Notes under the pieces: model-generated
What the model was told of the DNA's origin: nothing
The model's input: only the letters and a program-made list of their open reading frames with translations
Database searches by the model: none
Assembly (NCBI GenBank): GCA_002162955.1
Contig: MABD01000055.1
Span: 62,001 to 126,000 of the forward strand
Reading direction: 5' to 3'
Length of the DNA stretch: 64,000 bases
Source: Gammaproteobacteria bacterium 45_16_T64
GTDB lineage: Bacteria; Pseudomonadota; Gammaproteobacteria; Pseudomonadales; Ketobacteraceae
Shown here: one piece after another, positions 1 through 8,170 of the stretch
Position numbering within the stretch: position 1 is the stretch's first letter
Layout: each line of letters begins with the position of its first letter
Made by a program: the position numbers and the translations under genes

Positions 1-276
1 TGTGCGGAACTGCACGGTGGATGCAATCCTTTACTGCCCGGCAAGGCAGACGGTAAGCAAAACGCAGAGATAATCCATGTACGACAAGTGAACCGCCTCA
101 CTTTAACAAGGCAGCCATGCTGTGTATGTAATCGACCTTCGGGTGATCACATGGATACGTTGGAAATGATCGGCGCAACCGATCAGTACCCCAGCAAAAG
201 TGCAGTAAATAGCGGTGTAATCTCAGCCCTATTATGATCGTGAAGCGCTGCTCGCAGCGCCTTACAGTCACACAAT
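1..276. other. Non-coding left edge before the tRNA cluster
   Basis: No convincing gene is seen. Short hairpins are visible (for example the GC-rich one at about 247-262), but no T-arm or other tRNA signature. Open frames on the minus strand across 98-534 are artefacts of reading through tRNA genes. The stretch could be the tail of a longer tRNA array or an untranslated region of a gene outside the window. Confidence 0.4.
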
Positions 277-361
277 GCCAACTTGATGGAATAGGTAGAC
301 ATACTGGTTTTAGAAACCAGAGGGGAAACCCATCCCGGTTCGACTCCGGGAGTTGGTACCA
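277..361 (+). tRNA. tRNA-Leu (UAG)
   Basis: Class II tRNA of 85 nt with encoded CCA. The acceptor stem GCCAACT pairs with AGTTGGT, with a G-U first pair. The anticodon arm is CTGGT/ACCAG around a TTTAGAA loop, giving anticodon TAG. The variable arm is short (GGG-AAA-CCC), and the T-arm is CCCGG-TTCGACT-CCGGG. It is the first of four same-strand tRNAs and lies 5 nt before the next. The reduced variable arm and G-U end are more typical of accessory tRNAs than of the core leucine tRNA. Confidence 0.88.
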
Positions 362-366
362 CATTT

Positions 367-443
367 CGGGGTATAGCGCAGCCTGGTAGCGCGCCTGCTT
401 TGGGAGCAGGATGTCGGGAGTTCAAATCTCTCTACCCCGACCA
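367..443 (+). tRNA. tRNA-Pro (UGG)
   Basis: A 77-nt tRNA with encoded CCA and good cloverleaf pairing: CGGGGTA acceptor, GCGC D-stem, CCTGC/GCAGG anticodon stem and TTTGGGA loop (anticodon TGG). The T-arm begins GGGAG-TTCAAAT. This is the most canonical of the four. Confidence 0.92.
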
Positions 444-450
444 ATATGAT

Positions 451-526
451 GCACCGGTAGCTCAACTGGCAGAGCGGAGGCTTCCAAATTCTCTGGCTGG
501 GGGTTCGAATCCCTCCCGGTGTGCCA
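451..526 (+). tRNA. tRNA-Trp-like (CCA anticodon), degenerate
   Basis: A 76-nt tRNA with encoded CCA and discriminator G. The acceptor GCACCGG/CCGGTGT has a G-U end pair. Counting from the D-arm, the anticodon loop is TTCCAAA, giving anticodon CCA (Trp). The anticodon stem GAGGC/TTCTC has a G-U pair and a C-T mismatch at the pair closing the loop. Shifting the loop by one base would give TCC (Gly) but pairs worse. The imperfect stem suggests decay or an accessory tRNA of doubtful function. Confidence 0.65.
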
Positions 527-539
527 TTAACCACGTTAA

Positions 540-615
540 TGCCGAGTAGCTCAACGGGTAGAGCGCAGCACTTTGAATGCTGTTGTTGTGAGTTCGAATC
601 TCATCTCGGCTGCCA
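540..615 (+). tRNA. tRNA-Gln (UUG), with unpaired first position
   Basis: A 76-nt tRNA with encoded CCA and discriminator G. The acceptor T-GCCGAG pairs with CTCGGC-T, leaving a U1-U72 mismatch; glutamine tRNAs naturally have a weak U1-A72 pair. The anticodon stem CAGCA/TGCTG encloses CTTTGAA, giving anticodon TTG. The D-arm is GCTC/GAGC. It ends 6 nt before the stop of the convergent gene at 622. Confidence 0.78.
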
Positions 616-621
616 CTTTTA

Positions 622-1251
622 CTACGCGTTTTGCACTAAATACGTTGAAGACTTATTGCCATTCTTTACCGCGTACTCGAGGGCACTTTCGCCATAGATA
701 TTCTTTTGCGTCGCATCAACACCCGATTCCATAAGGTACTTACACAATTCAATATTATCGGCTTCTAGACTGATCCAAATAAGCGTCATCTTTTGCTTAT
801 TCTTCAGGTGAATTCCATCACCCGTCATACCAATGATTGCCTTTAACGAATCAAGATCTTCTTTTTTGACCAGACTTCGAATCACTTGATATTGAGCGTC
901 ATTATCAACTGCCGAGATGTACTTCTTAGGGTTTATCGATGCGAGTAATTCACCGCATTTAAGATACGTTTCGTCTTCCGTGTCCGTATAATCATTTCGT
1001 ACATTGACTAGCACTTTCTCGGCCTCAACACCGCCAATCTGCCCCACGACATCTACCGCTTTCTCAATAAAGTACGTCGCTGCATCAGAGTCCATAGCCT
1101 TACCCAGAGCCGGTAATACAGCTGGATCAGTGGAAGCATCCATTTCATCAACAAGATCCCAAATTTCATCGCCTATATCACTTATTTCTACATAGTCGTC
1201 TGTTTTTTCCAATCGACTAACGGCATCTTCAAGCCTTACCTTAATACTCAT
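622..1251 (-). CDS. HEAT/ankyrin-repeat protein, cytoplasmic
   Basis: A 209-residue soluble protein without signal peptide. The N-terminal and middle parts read like HEAT-type helical repeats (alternating VVGQIGG and VLVNV helices, about residues 35-110). The C-terminal third (about 135-205) has two or three ankyrin-like repeats, including IELCKYLMESGVDATQKN and GESALEYAVKNGN. Such proteins mediate protein-protein contacts; the partner is unknown. The ATG at 1251 is preceded by AGGAAA at good spacing. It converges on the tRNA cluster. Confidence 0.75.
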   Translation of the reverse strand: MSIKVRLEDAVSRLEKTDDYVEISDIGDEIWDLVDEMDASTDPAVLPALGKAMDSDAATYFIEKAVDVVGQIGGVEAEKVLVNVRNDYTDTEDETYLKCGELLASINPKKYISAVDNDAQYQVIRSLVKKEDLDSLKAIIGMTGDGIHLKNKQKMTLIWISLEADNIELCKYLMESGVDATQKNIYGESALEYAVKNGNKSSTYLVQNA

Positions 1252-1304
1252 TTAGTTTCCTTTAGGTTGCACAATACATCTCTGCCTAGAGTTGAGTATA
1301 AATA

Positions 1305-1862
1305 TTATTCTCCGACCAAGCCAGCCCTCACCGCCTTCACAATCTCGTCAGACAGTTCATCGTCCTTTACCGCTCGCGCTAACGTCACCCCTCCCACCAG
1401 CATTGCCAGATTAGACCACGTATTATCCTGCTCTCCATCCACTGGACTTCTTTTAGCCGCGCTCACAATTTTTACCAATTCAACCTCAAACAACTCACGA
1501 ATTTCGTCATCAGAGCGACCAACTTCCGAAGACAAACTCGGTAGTGGACAACTTCCCTCCTCAGATCGAGTGCGTGCTTTGTTCAGATATGACTCAGCAA
1601 ATACCTGCCACCACTGGTCACCCGATTCCAATCGAATCGCATTAATAGACGCTTGAAGATCTTCCATGCTGGATATCAGTGAAGCAACAAACACTGATTT
1701 TTTTGACGTAAAATGTGTATAGAAAGCGCCCGACGTTACACCGGCCGCTTTTGCCAATCCATCAACACCAATACCATTAAATCCATTCTTACGGAAACTA
1801 TGGCCCGCAGCGTCTAATATTCTCTGCCGCGTTTCTTCTTTATGCCCTGGCTTATATCGCAT
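1305..1862 (-). CDS. TetR/AcrR family transcriptional regulator
   Basis: A 185-residue protein. The N-terminal TetR helix-turn-helix lies at about residues 25-50 (VDGLAKAAGVTSGAFYTHF), followed by a helical ligand domain. I chose the ATG at 1862 because AAGGAGTGG stands 7 nt upstream; a start 12 codons earlier lacks a ribosome site. The target is unknown. The neighbours are the ankyrin protein downstream and the NnrU/MarR pair upstream, all on the same strand. Confidence 0.9.
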   Translation of the reverse strand: MRYKPGHKEETRQRILDAAGHSFRKNGFNGIGVDGLAKAAGVTSGAFYTHFTSKKSVFVASLISSMEDLQASINAIRLESGDQWWQVFAESYLNKARTRSEEGSCPLPSLSSEVGRSDDEIRELFEVELVKIVSAAKRSPVDGEQDNTWSNLAMLVGGVTLARAVKDDELSDEIVKAVRAGLVGE

Positions 1863-1956
1863 ATCAGATCCACTCCTTAAATCTTTGTTAAGCAGCATAA
1901 CATAAAGTCAAAAATCCGATGGGAGGCAAGTCCTAATTCAGCATATGTTTATTGAT

Positions 1957-2508
1957 TTATATTAACGGCATGCCCGTTATATTGCGGTGAAAAATAAAGA
2001 ACAATCCATATACAAGTCCCGCAACAATGACCGTTAACCCATCAAATAAATGACTAACATCTTTCGGCTTAACAAAATCCGATCTTTTATTAACCGCTAC
2101 CATGTCGATTACCGCAAAAAGCCCAAAGCTGCCAAACAATATTGCGGATGACAAATCCCCATTGGCTAACAGATGGCTCAGAGACCAAAGCAGTATGGCA
2201 ATTAACATAGGGTGACGAATTAATTTTCGCAGATTATTGGGTATCAAATAAGCGACCAACATCAATACCGTAAACATCATCAGCAACATAGTGATATGAC
2301 GCCCCCAAACAGGCGGTTGCCATAACTCAATAAAGGGCGCATGACCTTTTCCGAAAATTAACAAACCTAGCCCAAGAGCCGACAACAATGAAAACAACCC
2401 TTTATATGGCCCTAAGCCAACGCGTTGAATCATCGCTTGCTTAACGGGCAACGAAGGCACGGCATGCACCGAGAAAAATATCACAACCCCAATGATTAAG
2501 TAGATCAT
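1957..2508 (-). CDS. NnrU family integral membrane protein
   Basis: A 183-residue membrane protein with about five or six hydrophobic segments. It carries NnrU/NnuR-type hallmarks: HAVPSLPVKQAMIQRVG near the N-terminus, then WGRH and IRHPML. The family was named from denitrification and is also related to isoprenoid-biosynthesis membrane methyltransferase-like proteins; its biochemical role is unsettled. The start lies 3 nt after the MarR stop, with GAGG upstream, so the two genes form an operon and MarR probably controls this gene. Confidence 0.85.
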   Translation of the reverse strand: MIYLIIGVVIFFSVHAVPSLPVKQAMIQRVGLGPYKGLFSLLSALGLGLLIFGKGHAPFIELWQPPVWGRHITMLLMMFTVLMLVAYLIPNNLRKLIRHPMLIAILLWSLSHLLANGDLSSAILFGSFGLFAVIDMVAVNKRSDFVKPKDVSHLFDGLTVIVAGLVYGLFFIFHRNITGMPLI

Positions 2509-2511
2509 TCA

Positions 2512-2946
2512 CTAATCCTCTTTTAGATTTTGCGCTATTTGATTTAATACCCGCTGAGTCACTGCGAGGTCTTTTTTGGTAATACCTTTTGTTGCCTTGT
2601 CCTCCAATCCATGAAGAATATCTACACCCTGTTCCATATCCACATTCTTCGTAAGACGAATATAATTAACCCGCTTATCTTCTTGAGATGTTACACGCTG
2701 GATATAACCTTTATTTTCTAAATTAGTAATGGCAACAGATAGGGTTGCTGGCCTAACCGATAGATATTCGGCCAAGGTTTTCTGGGTAATGTCATCAGAT
2801 CCCATTAACAAGCCAATAATTTTGAATTCCTGCAACGAAGTATCCGTACTCGACAACGCCCGCTCAAGCCATTGATTAACATAACGGGAGATTTGCCCCA
2901 CCGTGGACATCGTGAGATTCGACAACTTACCAAGATCTGATTTCAA
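2512..2946 (-). CDS. MarR family transcriptional regulator
   Basis: A 144-residue winged-helix MarR protein. The recognition region is TLAEYLSVRPATLSVAITNL, followed by the wing (VTSQEDKRVNYIRLT) and dimerising helices at both ends. The apparent start is TTG at 2946, with GAGTGG upstream; an internal ATG 12 codons later is a weaker alternative. A 35-bp perfect palindrome lies just upstream (2968-3002), so autoregulation of this gene and of the NnrU gene behind it is likely. Confidence 0.88.
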   Translation of the reverse strand: MKSDLGKLSNLTMSTVGQISRYVNQWLERALSSTDTSLQEFKIIGLLMGSDDITQKTLAEYLSVRPATLSVAITNLENKGYIQRVTSQEDKRVNYIRLTKNVDMEQGVDILHGLEDKATKGITKKDLAVTQRVLNQIAQNLKED

Positions 2947-2967
2947 TGCACTACCACTCGTACCAAT

Positions 2968-3002
2968 GAATATTATTTAGTTAGCCTAACTAAATAATAT
3001 TC
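2968..3002. promoter_or_regulatory. 35-bp perfect palindrome, likely MarR operator
   Basis: Two 16-bp perfect inverted arms (GAATATTATTTAGTTA and its complement) separated by GCC. The core TTAGTTAGCCTAACTAA resembles MarR-type operators. It sits 21 bp upstream of the MarR start codon, between MarR and the end of the LysR gene. Confidence 0.75.
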
Positions 3003-3050
3003 ACGTAGCAAGAGATCTTTTCTAGGCAACGGATATGCGCCCTAGATACA

Positions 3051-3971
3051 TTAGCTCGCAAGACGCTCGGCAAACAATTCAATAATAAAATCCAAAAATG
3101 CCCGCACCTTCGGGATATTGGTCCTGTGTCGCGGATATAACGCGTAAAAATCACTATCTTGCATTCCCCATTCGGGCAACACATTAACCAACTCCCCACG
3201 GGCCACAGCATCGTTACACATATAATCGGGCAGGATAGCCACACCTGAGCTTTCTAACACGGCTTGTTGCACGAGAGAGAAGTCATCAACCAGCAAGCGC
3301 GGTGTCACTCGAAACTCTCTCTCATCATCACCCGACCTAAGGCTAATACGCCCATCACCGTGTACTTTGCTCATCAATAAAAAGTGACAATGCTGTAGAT
3401 CGTCAATGTCGCTAATTTCCCCCCAGGAGATAGAGTGCTGCTTTAGGTACGCGGGGCTGGCATAGACACCACGCTTAGCGCTCCCCAGGTGTTTACCAAT
3501 AAGACGCGAGTCCTGTAACTCACCGACACGAATTAGTATGTCATACCCCTCTTCAATCAAATCAAGCCGCTGATTCGTCAAATGACAGCGCAATTGAATA
3601 TCAGGGTATCGCTGCATGAATTGACTTAGGGCTGGCCGAAGAATGAGCTGGCCAATAGCCACTGAAGCGCCGATATGCAGCTGTCCAGTAAGATTGTGAA
3701 GCAACTCAGAGACTGATGCTTCCGCCAAATCAACCTCTTGATGAATGCGTTTACAATGCGCCAAGTATCGCTGCCCAGCTTCAGTAAGCCGCTGCCGCCG
3801 CGTCGATCGCTCCAATAACACCACCCCCAGCTGCTGCTCCAACCGAGACACTTTACGACTCACATTTGCCTTCGGAATACCCAAGCGCTCAGCTGCCAAG
3901 GTGAAACTGCCCGCCTCATTCACCGCCAAAAACACCATCATATCGTTTAGATCATTAACTCTAGACACCAT
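3051..3971 (-). CDS. LysR family transcriptional regulator
   Basis: A 306-residue LysR protein. The N-terminal HTH is at about residues 20-42 (SFTLAAERLGIPKANVSRKV), followed by a periplasmic-binding-like effector domain (HIGASVAIGQLILRPAL onward). The ATG at 3971 has GAGAGG upstream. It is divergent from the pirin/Kef operon across a short intergenic gap, so it is the likely regulator of that operon, perhaps sensing an electrophile. Confidence 0.92.
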   Translation of the reverse strand: MVSRVNDLNDMMVFLAVNEAGSFTLAAERLGIPKANVSRKVSRLEQQLGVVLLERSTRRQRLTEAGQRYLAHCKRIHQEVDLAEASVSELLHNLTGQLHIGASVAIGQLILRPALSQFMQRYPDIQLRCHLTNQRLDLIEEGYDILIRVGELQDSRLIGKHLGSAKRGVYASPAYLKQHSISWGEISDIDDLQHCHFLLMSKVHGDGRISLRSGDDEREFRVTPRLLVDDFSLVQQAVLESSGVAILPDYMCNDAVARGELVNVLPEWGMQDSDFYALYPRHRTNIPKVRAFLDFIIELFAERLAS

Positions 3972-4118
3972 TCAGCCTCTCATTGAGATAACACTCACGC
4001 TTAACATTGTTGTCAAAAATGAGATTGTCATACCAAATTATACCCATATATCAAACAAGCGCCAGGCTCTACTATGAACTCATCAACGACATCAACAGCA
4101 TTATCGAGGAAAAACATC

Positions 4119-4805
4119 ATGCATATACTTTCAAGAGATTCATTAACACTGGGTGGATTTGCTGGCTTACGCGAGCACCGCATTGTGACTGACAGCCAAC
4201 TGTTCGGTGGCCGCAAGAAGCCAGAGGCCTCAGAAGGGCTCGGCAACTTTGTGTACCTTGCCGACGCCAAGTTCAACCCCAAAGGGGAAACTGGCATGCA
4301 CCCACACAAAGAAATTGACGTCATCACGGTGATGATCAAAGGCCGCGTGAGTCACGAAGGCTCCTTGGAACATGGCAGAAGCCTGGACGAAGGCGCCGTG
4401 CAGGTACAACGTGCTGGCGGTGAAGGGTTTGCCCATAATGAAATTAATCCAGACGACCAAAGAAATCGATTAATTCAACTCTGGGCATTACCAGAACACG
4501 CTGGCGAGCCCGCGGGTTACAAATACTACCAACCCCAGGCCGATGACATTACCCAAATCTATGGCGGAGACAAAACACAAGATGACACCTTTGATAGCCA
4601 TACCACAATAGACATTGTGCGCTTAGCGGCAGGCAAGCGCTTACAACTCGCCGGTGAACAATTGAGTTACGTCACCGACGGTACGGCTGAATTCAACGAA
4701 GGCGATACTCCTTACGTTGCCGGAGATGGGGATTTGATTCGCAGTCATGATGTGGAAATCCACGCCACAAGCGATGTTGATATTATCGTCATCAGCAAAA
4801 AATAA
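4119..4805 (+). CDS. Pirin family protein (quercetinase-like cupin)
   Basis: A 228-residue bicupin. The N-terminal cupin has the pirin metal ligands His61-x-His63 (GMHPHKEID) and His106-x-Glu108 (FAHNE), with the 45-residue spacing known for pirin and YhhW, which can open flavonols with dioxygen. The start at 4119 is chosen because GAGGAA lies 9 nt upstream; an ATG at 4074 has no ribosome site. It is first in a four-gene plus-strand set with KefG-like and Kef proteins, which points to redox or electrophile handling. Confidence 0.9.
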   Translation: MHILSRDSLTLGGFAGLREHRIVTDSQLFGGRKKPEASEGLGNFVYLADAKFNPKGETGMHPHKEIDVITVMIKGRVSHEGSLEHGRSLDEGAVQVQRAGGEGFAHNEINPDDQRNRLIQLWALPEHAGEPAGYKYYQPQADDITQIYGGDKTQDDTFDSHTTIDIVRLAAGKRLQLAGEQLSYVTDGTAEFNEGDTPYVAGDGDLIRSHDVEIHATSDVDIIVISKK

Positions 4806-4851
4806 TCAGGCATCACACATTAGCGCTCGATGAACAGAAAAGGTATCCCCC

Positions 4852-5067
4852 ATGAATCCTAAGCAACAACCCAACCGACATGTTATCGCTCTTATTACGT
4901 TCTTGGCTTTGATACCTTTGGTGTATTTTATTCCTGATGTACTGGCAGAGTTCTTGCCAGACAATAAGTTACTGAATGTCACCGTAACAGTCGGTATTAT
5001 TGTACCCATTATCTCCTACATCATAATGCCATTTGCCCTTAAGCAACTCGCACGTCAACAACGCTAG
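4852..5067 (+). CDS. Small two-helix membrane protein
   Basis: A 71-residue protein with two hydrophobic helices (about residues 13-32 and 44-62) and a basic C-terminus (QLARQQR). No family recognised. It lies between the pirin and KefG-like genes, 7 nt before the latter, so it is probably part of the same operon and may be an accessory subunit of the Kef transporter (inference). Confidence 0.65.
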   Translation: MNPKQQPNRHVIALITFLALIPLVYFIPDVLAEFLPDNKLLNVTVTVGIIVPIISYIIMPFALKQLARQQR

Positions 5068-5074
5068 GAAAGCA

Positions 5075-5623
5075 ATGTCAAAAATATTAATTATCTGCGC
5101 GCATCCAAATTTACGTAAATCGCGCCTAAATAGAGCATTGGTACAAATCGCCTCCACATTGCGGGATGTAGAGGTGCATGATTTGTATCAACACTACCCC
5201 CATTTTGATATCGATATCAACGCAGAGCAAACCCGACTGACTAACGCTAGTGCAGTGATATTCCTTCACCCCATCTATTGGTATAGCTGCCCTGCCTTAA
5301 TGAAAGAATGGATTGATACCGTATTACAACAGGGCTTTGCCTTCGGCAGAAATGGCACGAAATTAGCAGGTAAACACTGGCTCTCTGTCATATCCACCGG
5401 TGGGGACAAGGACGCATACTGTGACTCAGGCACCCATCATTATGGTGTAACAGAATTCATGATTCCTTTTGAGCGTACCGCTCATCTCTGCGGTATGCAT
5501 TATTTACCCCCTTTGGTCTGTCATAACGCAGATAAAATCAGCGACAAAGATATCTCAACACACTGTGATATTTTTGCCGAAATGATGTCAGAGTTACTCA
5601 CCGGTATTACACAGGAGAAATAA
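5075..5623 (+). CDS. KefG/KefF-like NAD(P)H quinone oxidoreductase
   Basis: A 182-residue flavodoxin-fold quinone reductase. The N-terminal phosphate loop is IICAHPNLRKSRLNRAL and the active-site segment HPIYWYSCPALMKEWID, typical of the KefF/KefG/MdaB family, which binds FMN and activates Kef channels. The ATG at 5075 follows GGAAAG. It ends 2 nt before the Kef gene, matching the kefG-kefB arrangement in enterobacteria. Confidence 0.92.
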   Translation: MSKILIICAHPNLRKSRLNRALVQIASTLRDVEVHDLYQHYPHFDIDINAEQTRLTNASAVIFLHPIYWYSCPALMKEWIDTVLQQGFAFGRNGTKLAGKHWLSVISTGGDKDAYCDSGTHHYGVTEFMIPFERTAHLCGMHYLPPLVCHNADKISDKDISTHCDIFAEMMSELLTGITQEK

Positions 5624-5625
5624 CA

Positions 5626-7479
5626 ATGGATCACGGTGGATTAATGTATCAAGCATTTATCTTTCTATTGGCAGCGGTCATCTCGGTCCCCATCGCCAAG
5701 CGCCTCGGTTTAGGTTCTGTTCTCGGGTATTTACTGGCAGGCGTTGCCATCGGACCTTTTGCATTGGGACTGGTTGGGCACAATGTTGAGAACATTATGC
5801 ACTTCGCCGAATTTGGTGTGGTGATGATGCTGTTTCTAGTAGGACTCGAACTACAGCCCTCACTCCTATGGAAACTACGTTTACCCATTCTAGGGTTGGG
5901 CGGCTTACAAGTACTGCTAACAACGGCTGCGATTTCCGCCGCCGCTCTGGCCTTTGGACTACCTTGGCAATGGGCACTCGCCGTCGGGCTTATCTTGGCA
6001 CTTTCTTCGACAGCGATTGTTTTACAATCGTTGAATGAAAAAGGCTTAATGGGCACAGAGGCTGGACAAAGCTCTTTTGCCGTTTTGTTATTTCAAGACA
6101 TTACTGTCATTCCCATGCTTGCGTTACTTCCAGTATTGGCGATCACGACAGACACCACCGATTTGGCCTCGGGTCACGCTGAAAGCGTAGTCGGATTATC
6201 AGGGTGGCAACACACCCTTGCAGTGTTGGGTGCAGTCGTCGGAATTATCATCGGTGGCAGAGTATTGATCCGCCCATTATTTCGCTTTATCGCGGCAACA
6301 CGCCTAAGGGAGATATTCACGGCAACGGCGCTATTATTGGTTATTGGTATCGCTCTGCTAATGGGATTGGTGGGTTTATCCGCCGCACTCGGTACGTTCT
6401 TAGCGGGAGTCGTGCTGGCAGAAAGTGAGTACCGTCACGAATTAGAAGCCGAAATAGAACCGTTTAAGGGGTTATTACTGGGACTCTTTTTTATCTCCGT
6501 CGGTGCCAGTATAGATTTTGCGTTACTCGCAGAAAAACCACTGCTCATCGCAACATTGGTATGTTTACTAATAAGTATCAAGTTCATTGTATTAATCACA
6601 TTGGCAAAAATCTTCAGATTACAAAACAATCAACAATGGACATTCACGTTTGCATTGGCTCAAAGTGGAGAGTTTTGTTTTGTACTATTTTCGTTTGCCT
6701 CACAAAATCATATTTTACCCGCCGATGTCATCGATCCACTTATCGTTGTCGTCGCATTATCTATGGCCTTGACGCCTTTATTGATGATTATCAATGATCG
6801 CTGTGTCCAACCATTATTTTTGCGTAATACCACTGAGACCCGAGAAGCAGACACCATTGATAATGGTGAAACCGATGTCATTATCGCCGGTTTTGGCCGT
6901 TTTGGGCAAATAATAGATCGGTCTTTGAACTTAAGCGGATATTCAACCACCGTATTAGAGCATGATGCCGTGCAAGTGGAGAATTTGCGTAAGTTTGGCC
7001 ACAAAGTATTTTACGGTGATGCCTCCCGACAAGATCTGCTGCACGCTGCCGGCGGGGATACCGCTAAATTGCTTGTGATTGCATTGGATGATCATGAGAA
7101 AGTGATGGACATTATTACACTGGCGAAAAGGCACTTTCCGCACCTAAAAATTTACGCCCGTGCAAGAGGTCGTGTCCAAGCACACGAACTGCATAAAGCA
7201 GGTGTCGACGGCTTTGTCCGAGAGACATTTCATTCAGCACTGGCGATGTCAGAACAAGTCATGGGGGCTTTGGGTATGCACGCATACGAAGCACATAAAA
7301 CGATGCGGACATTTAGAAAGTTTGACGAGCAGCATTTGCGTGACATGATCCATGTAGAGCAAGATCCCAAGGCCTACATTTCCAATGCTCAGAAAAACCG
7401 TGCCGAACTGGAGAAGGTGATGCAAGCTGATGAAGAGGATCCTGAACTACTTGAGCAACAACACTGGGGGCACAAATAA
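5626..7479 (+). CDS. Glutathione-gated potassium/proton antiporter, KefB/KefC type
   Basis: A 617-residue CPA2 antiporter. The membrane part (about 12 helices, residues 5-385) carries the regulatory loop ESEYRHELEAEIEPFKG that is nearly diagnostic of KefB/KefC. The cytosolic RCK/KTN domain follows (DVIIAGFGRFGQIIDRSL, a Rossmann GxGxxG site), with FVRETFHSALAM near its end. In the family, glutathione adducts of electrophiles open potassium efflux and acidify the cytoplasm. The ATG at 5626 has AGGAG upstream. It is the last gene of the operon. KefB versus KefC cannot be decided from sequence alone; the gene order favours KefB. Confidence 0.93.
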   Translation: MDHGGLMYQAFIFLLAAVISVPIAKRLGLGSVLGYLLAGVAIGPFALGLVGHNVENIMHFAEFGVVMMLFLVGLELQPSLLWKLRLPILGLGGLQVLLTTAAISAAALAFGLPWQWALAVGLILALSSTAIVLQSLNEKGLMGTEAGQSSFAVLLFQDITVIPMLALLPVLAITTDTTDLASGHAESVVGLSGWQHTLAVLGAVVGIIIGGRVLIRPLFRFIAATRLREIFTATALLLVIGIALLMGLVGLSAALGTFLAGVVLAESEYRHELEAEIEPFKGLLLGLFFISVGASIDFALLAEKPLLIATLVCLLISIKFIVLITLAKIFRLQNNQQWTFTFALAQSGEFCFVLFSFASQNHILPADVIDPLIVVVALSMALTPLLMIINDRCVQPLFLRNTTETREADTIDNGETDVIIAGFGRFGQIIDRSLNLSGYSTTVLEHDAVQVENLRKFGHKVFYGDASRQDLLHAAGGDTAKLLVIALDDHEKVMDIITLAKRHFPHLKIYARARGRVQAHELHKAGVDGFVRETFHSALAMSEQVMGALGMHAYEAHKTMRTFRKFDEQHLRDMIHVEQDPKAYISNAQKNRAELEKVMQADEEDPELLEQQHWGHK

Positions 7480-7498
7480 GCAACGTGTATAGGGAATC

Positions 7499-8086
7499 TC
7501 AAGGCTGGCTATTGCGGTTTCCCTTTATATCATTAGCCAGCGTCTGTAGTAGGTTTTGCACGCCTTGAAAGTCTAAATTTTTGAACTGTGTCGCCAGCTC
7601 ATTACCTTTTTCATTAATCCATTTCTGATCCGTATCATGCACTTTGGTTAGTTCATTTAAGTAAACAGTTTGTTGAGCACCACCAGTATTATTGCCCGCA
7701 ATATTACTGGTAAGGTCAGCCGACAATCCCTGTACAAGGCCCAGTAAATTATTCAGTAACGCCTCATTCTTACCTGATAATTGATTACTCGAATAATTGG
7801 ACTGTAACTGTTGAGAAAGGCCCTGTAAGCTCTGCTGCGGGCCACCATTTGCAAAAGGCGTATTCACAAAACCTTCTAGCCACCCATCTAATTCTTGTGG
7901 CAACTGCGCATTAGGATCCTGAGCTTGTATCGCCTGATGCGATTGATGAATATCTTGATAAAGGGATTGCAATACCTCAGGCCAGTTCTCAGATCCACCA
8001 CCAATGCCCTGAGCATTCGATAAGGGTGAGGTCATCAAAGCCCCCACAAACAATACTCGAGCAACATTCTGCCTTATCTTAACCAC
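7499..8086 (-). CDS. Secreted glutamine/asparagine-rich protein of unknown function
   Basis: A 195-residue protein starting at GTG 8086 (GAGGGG upstream). The signal peptide ends near residue 25 (ALMTSPLSNAQG). The mature part is helical and rich in Q, N and L, with repeated LLNNLLGLVQGL and LQTLANDIK segments. No family recognised. It converges on the Kef gene and is divergent from the VanZ-like gene. Confidence 0.65.
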   Translation of the reverse strand: MVKIRQNVARVLFVGALMTSPLSNAQGIGGGSENWPEVLQSLYQDIHQSHQAIQAQDPNAQLPQELDGWLEGFVNTPFANGGPQQSLQGLSQQLQSNYSSNQLSGKNEALLNNLLGLVQGLSADLTSNIAGNNTGGAQQTVYLNELTKVHDTDQKWINEKGNELATQFKNLDFQGVQNLLQTLANDIKGNRNSQP

Positions 8087-8170
8087 CTAATTCCCCTCGC
8101 TCCATTCTACGTAAACAACTTACCGATCCTTGCACTAGGCTATTAACATAGTAGCCCAGAAGATAGCTTT

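Noticed and set aside
1-276. Additional tRNA genes at the left edge
   Set aside because: No T-arm (GGTTCGAATCC-like) sequence or cloverleaf could be recognised.
98-534. Minus-strand coding frames across the tRNA cluster
   Set aside because: They run through tRNA genes and have typical tRNA-derived peptide patterns; not genes.
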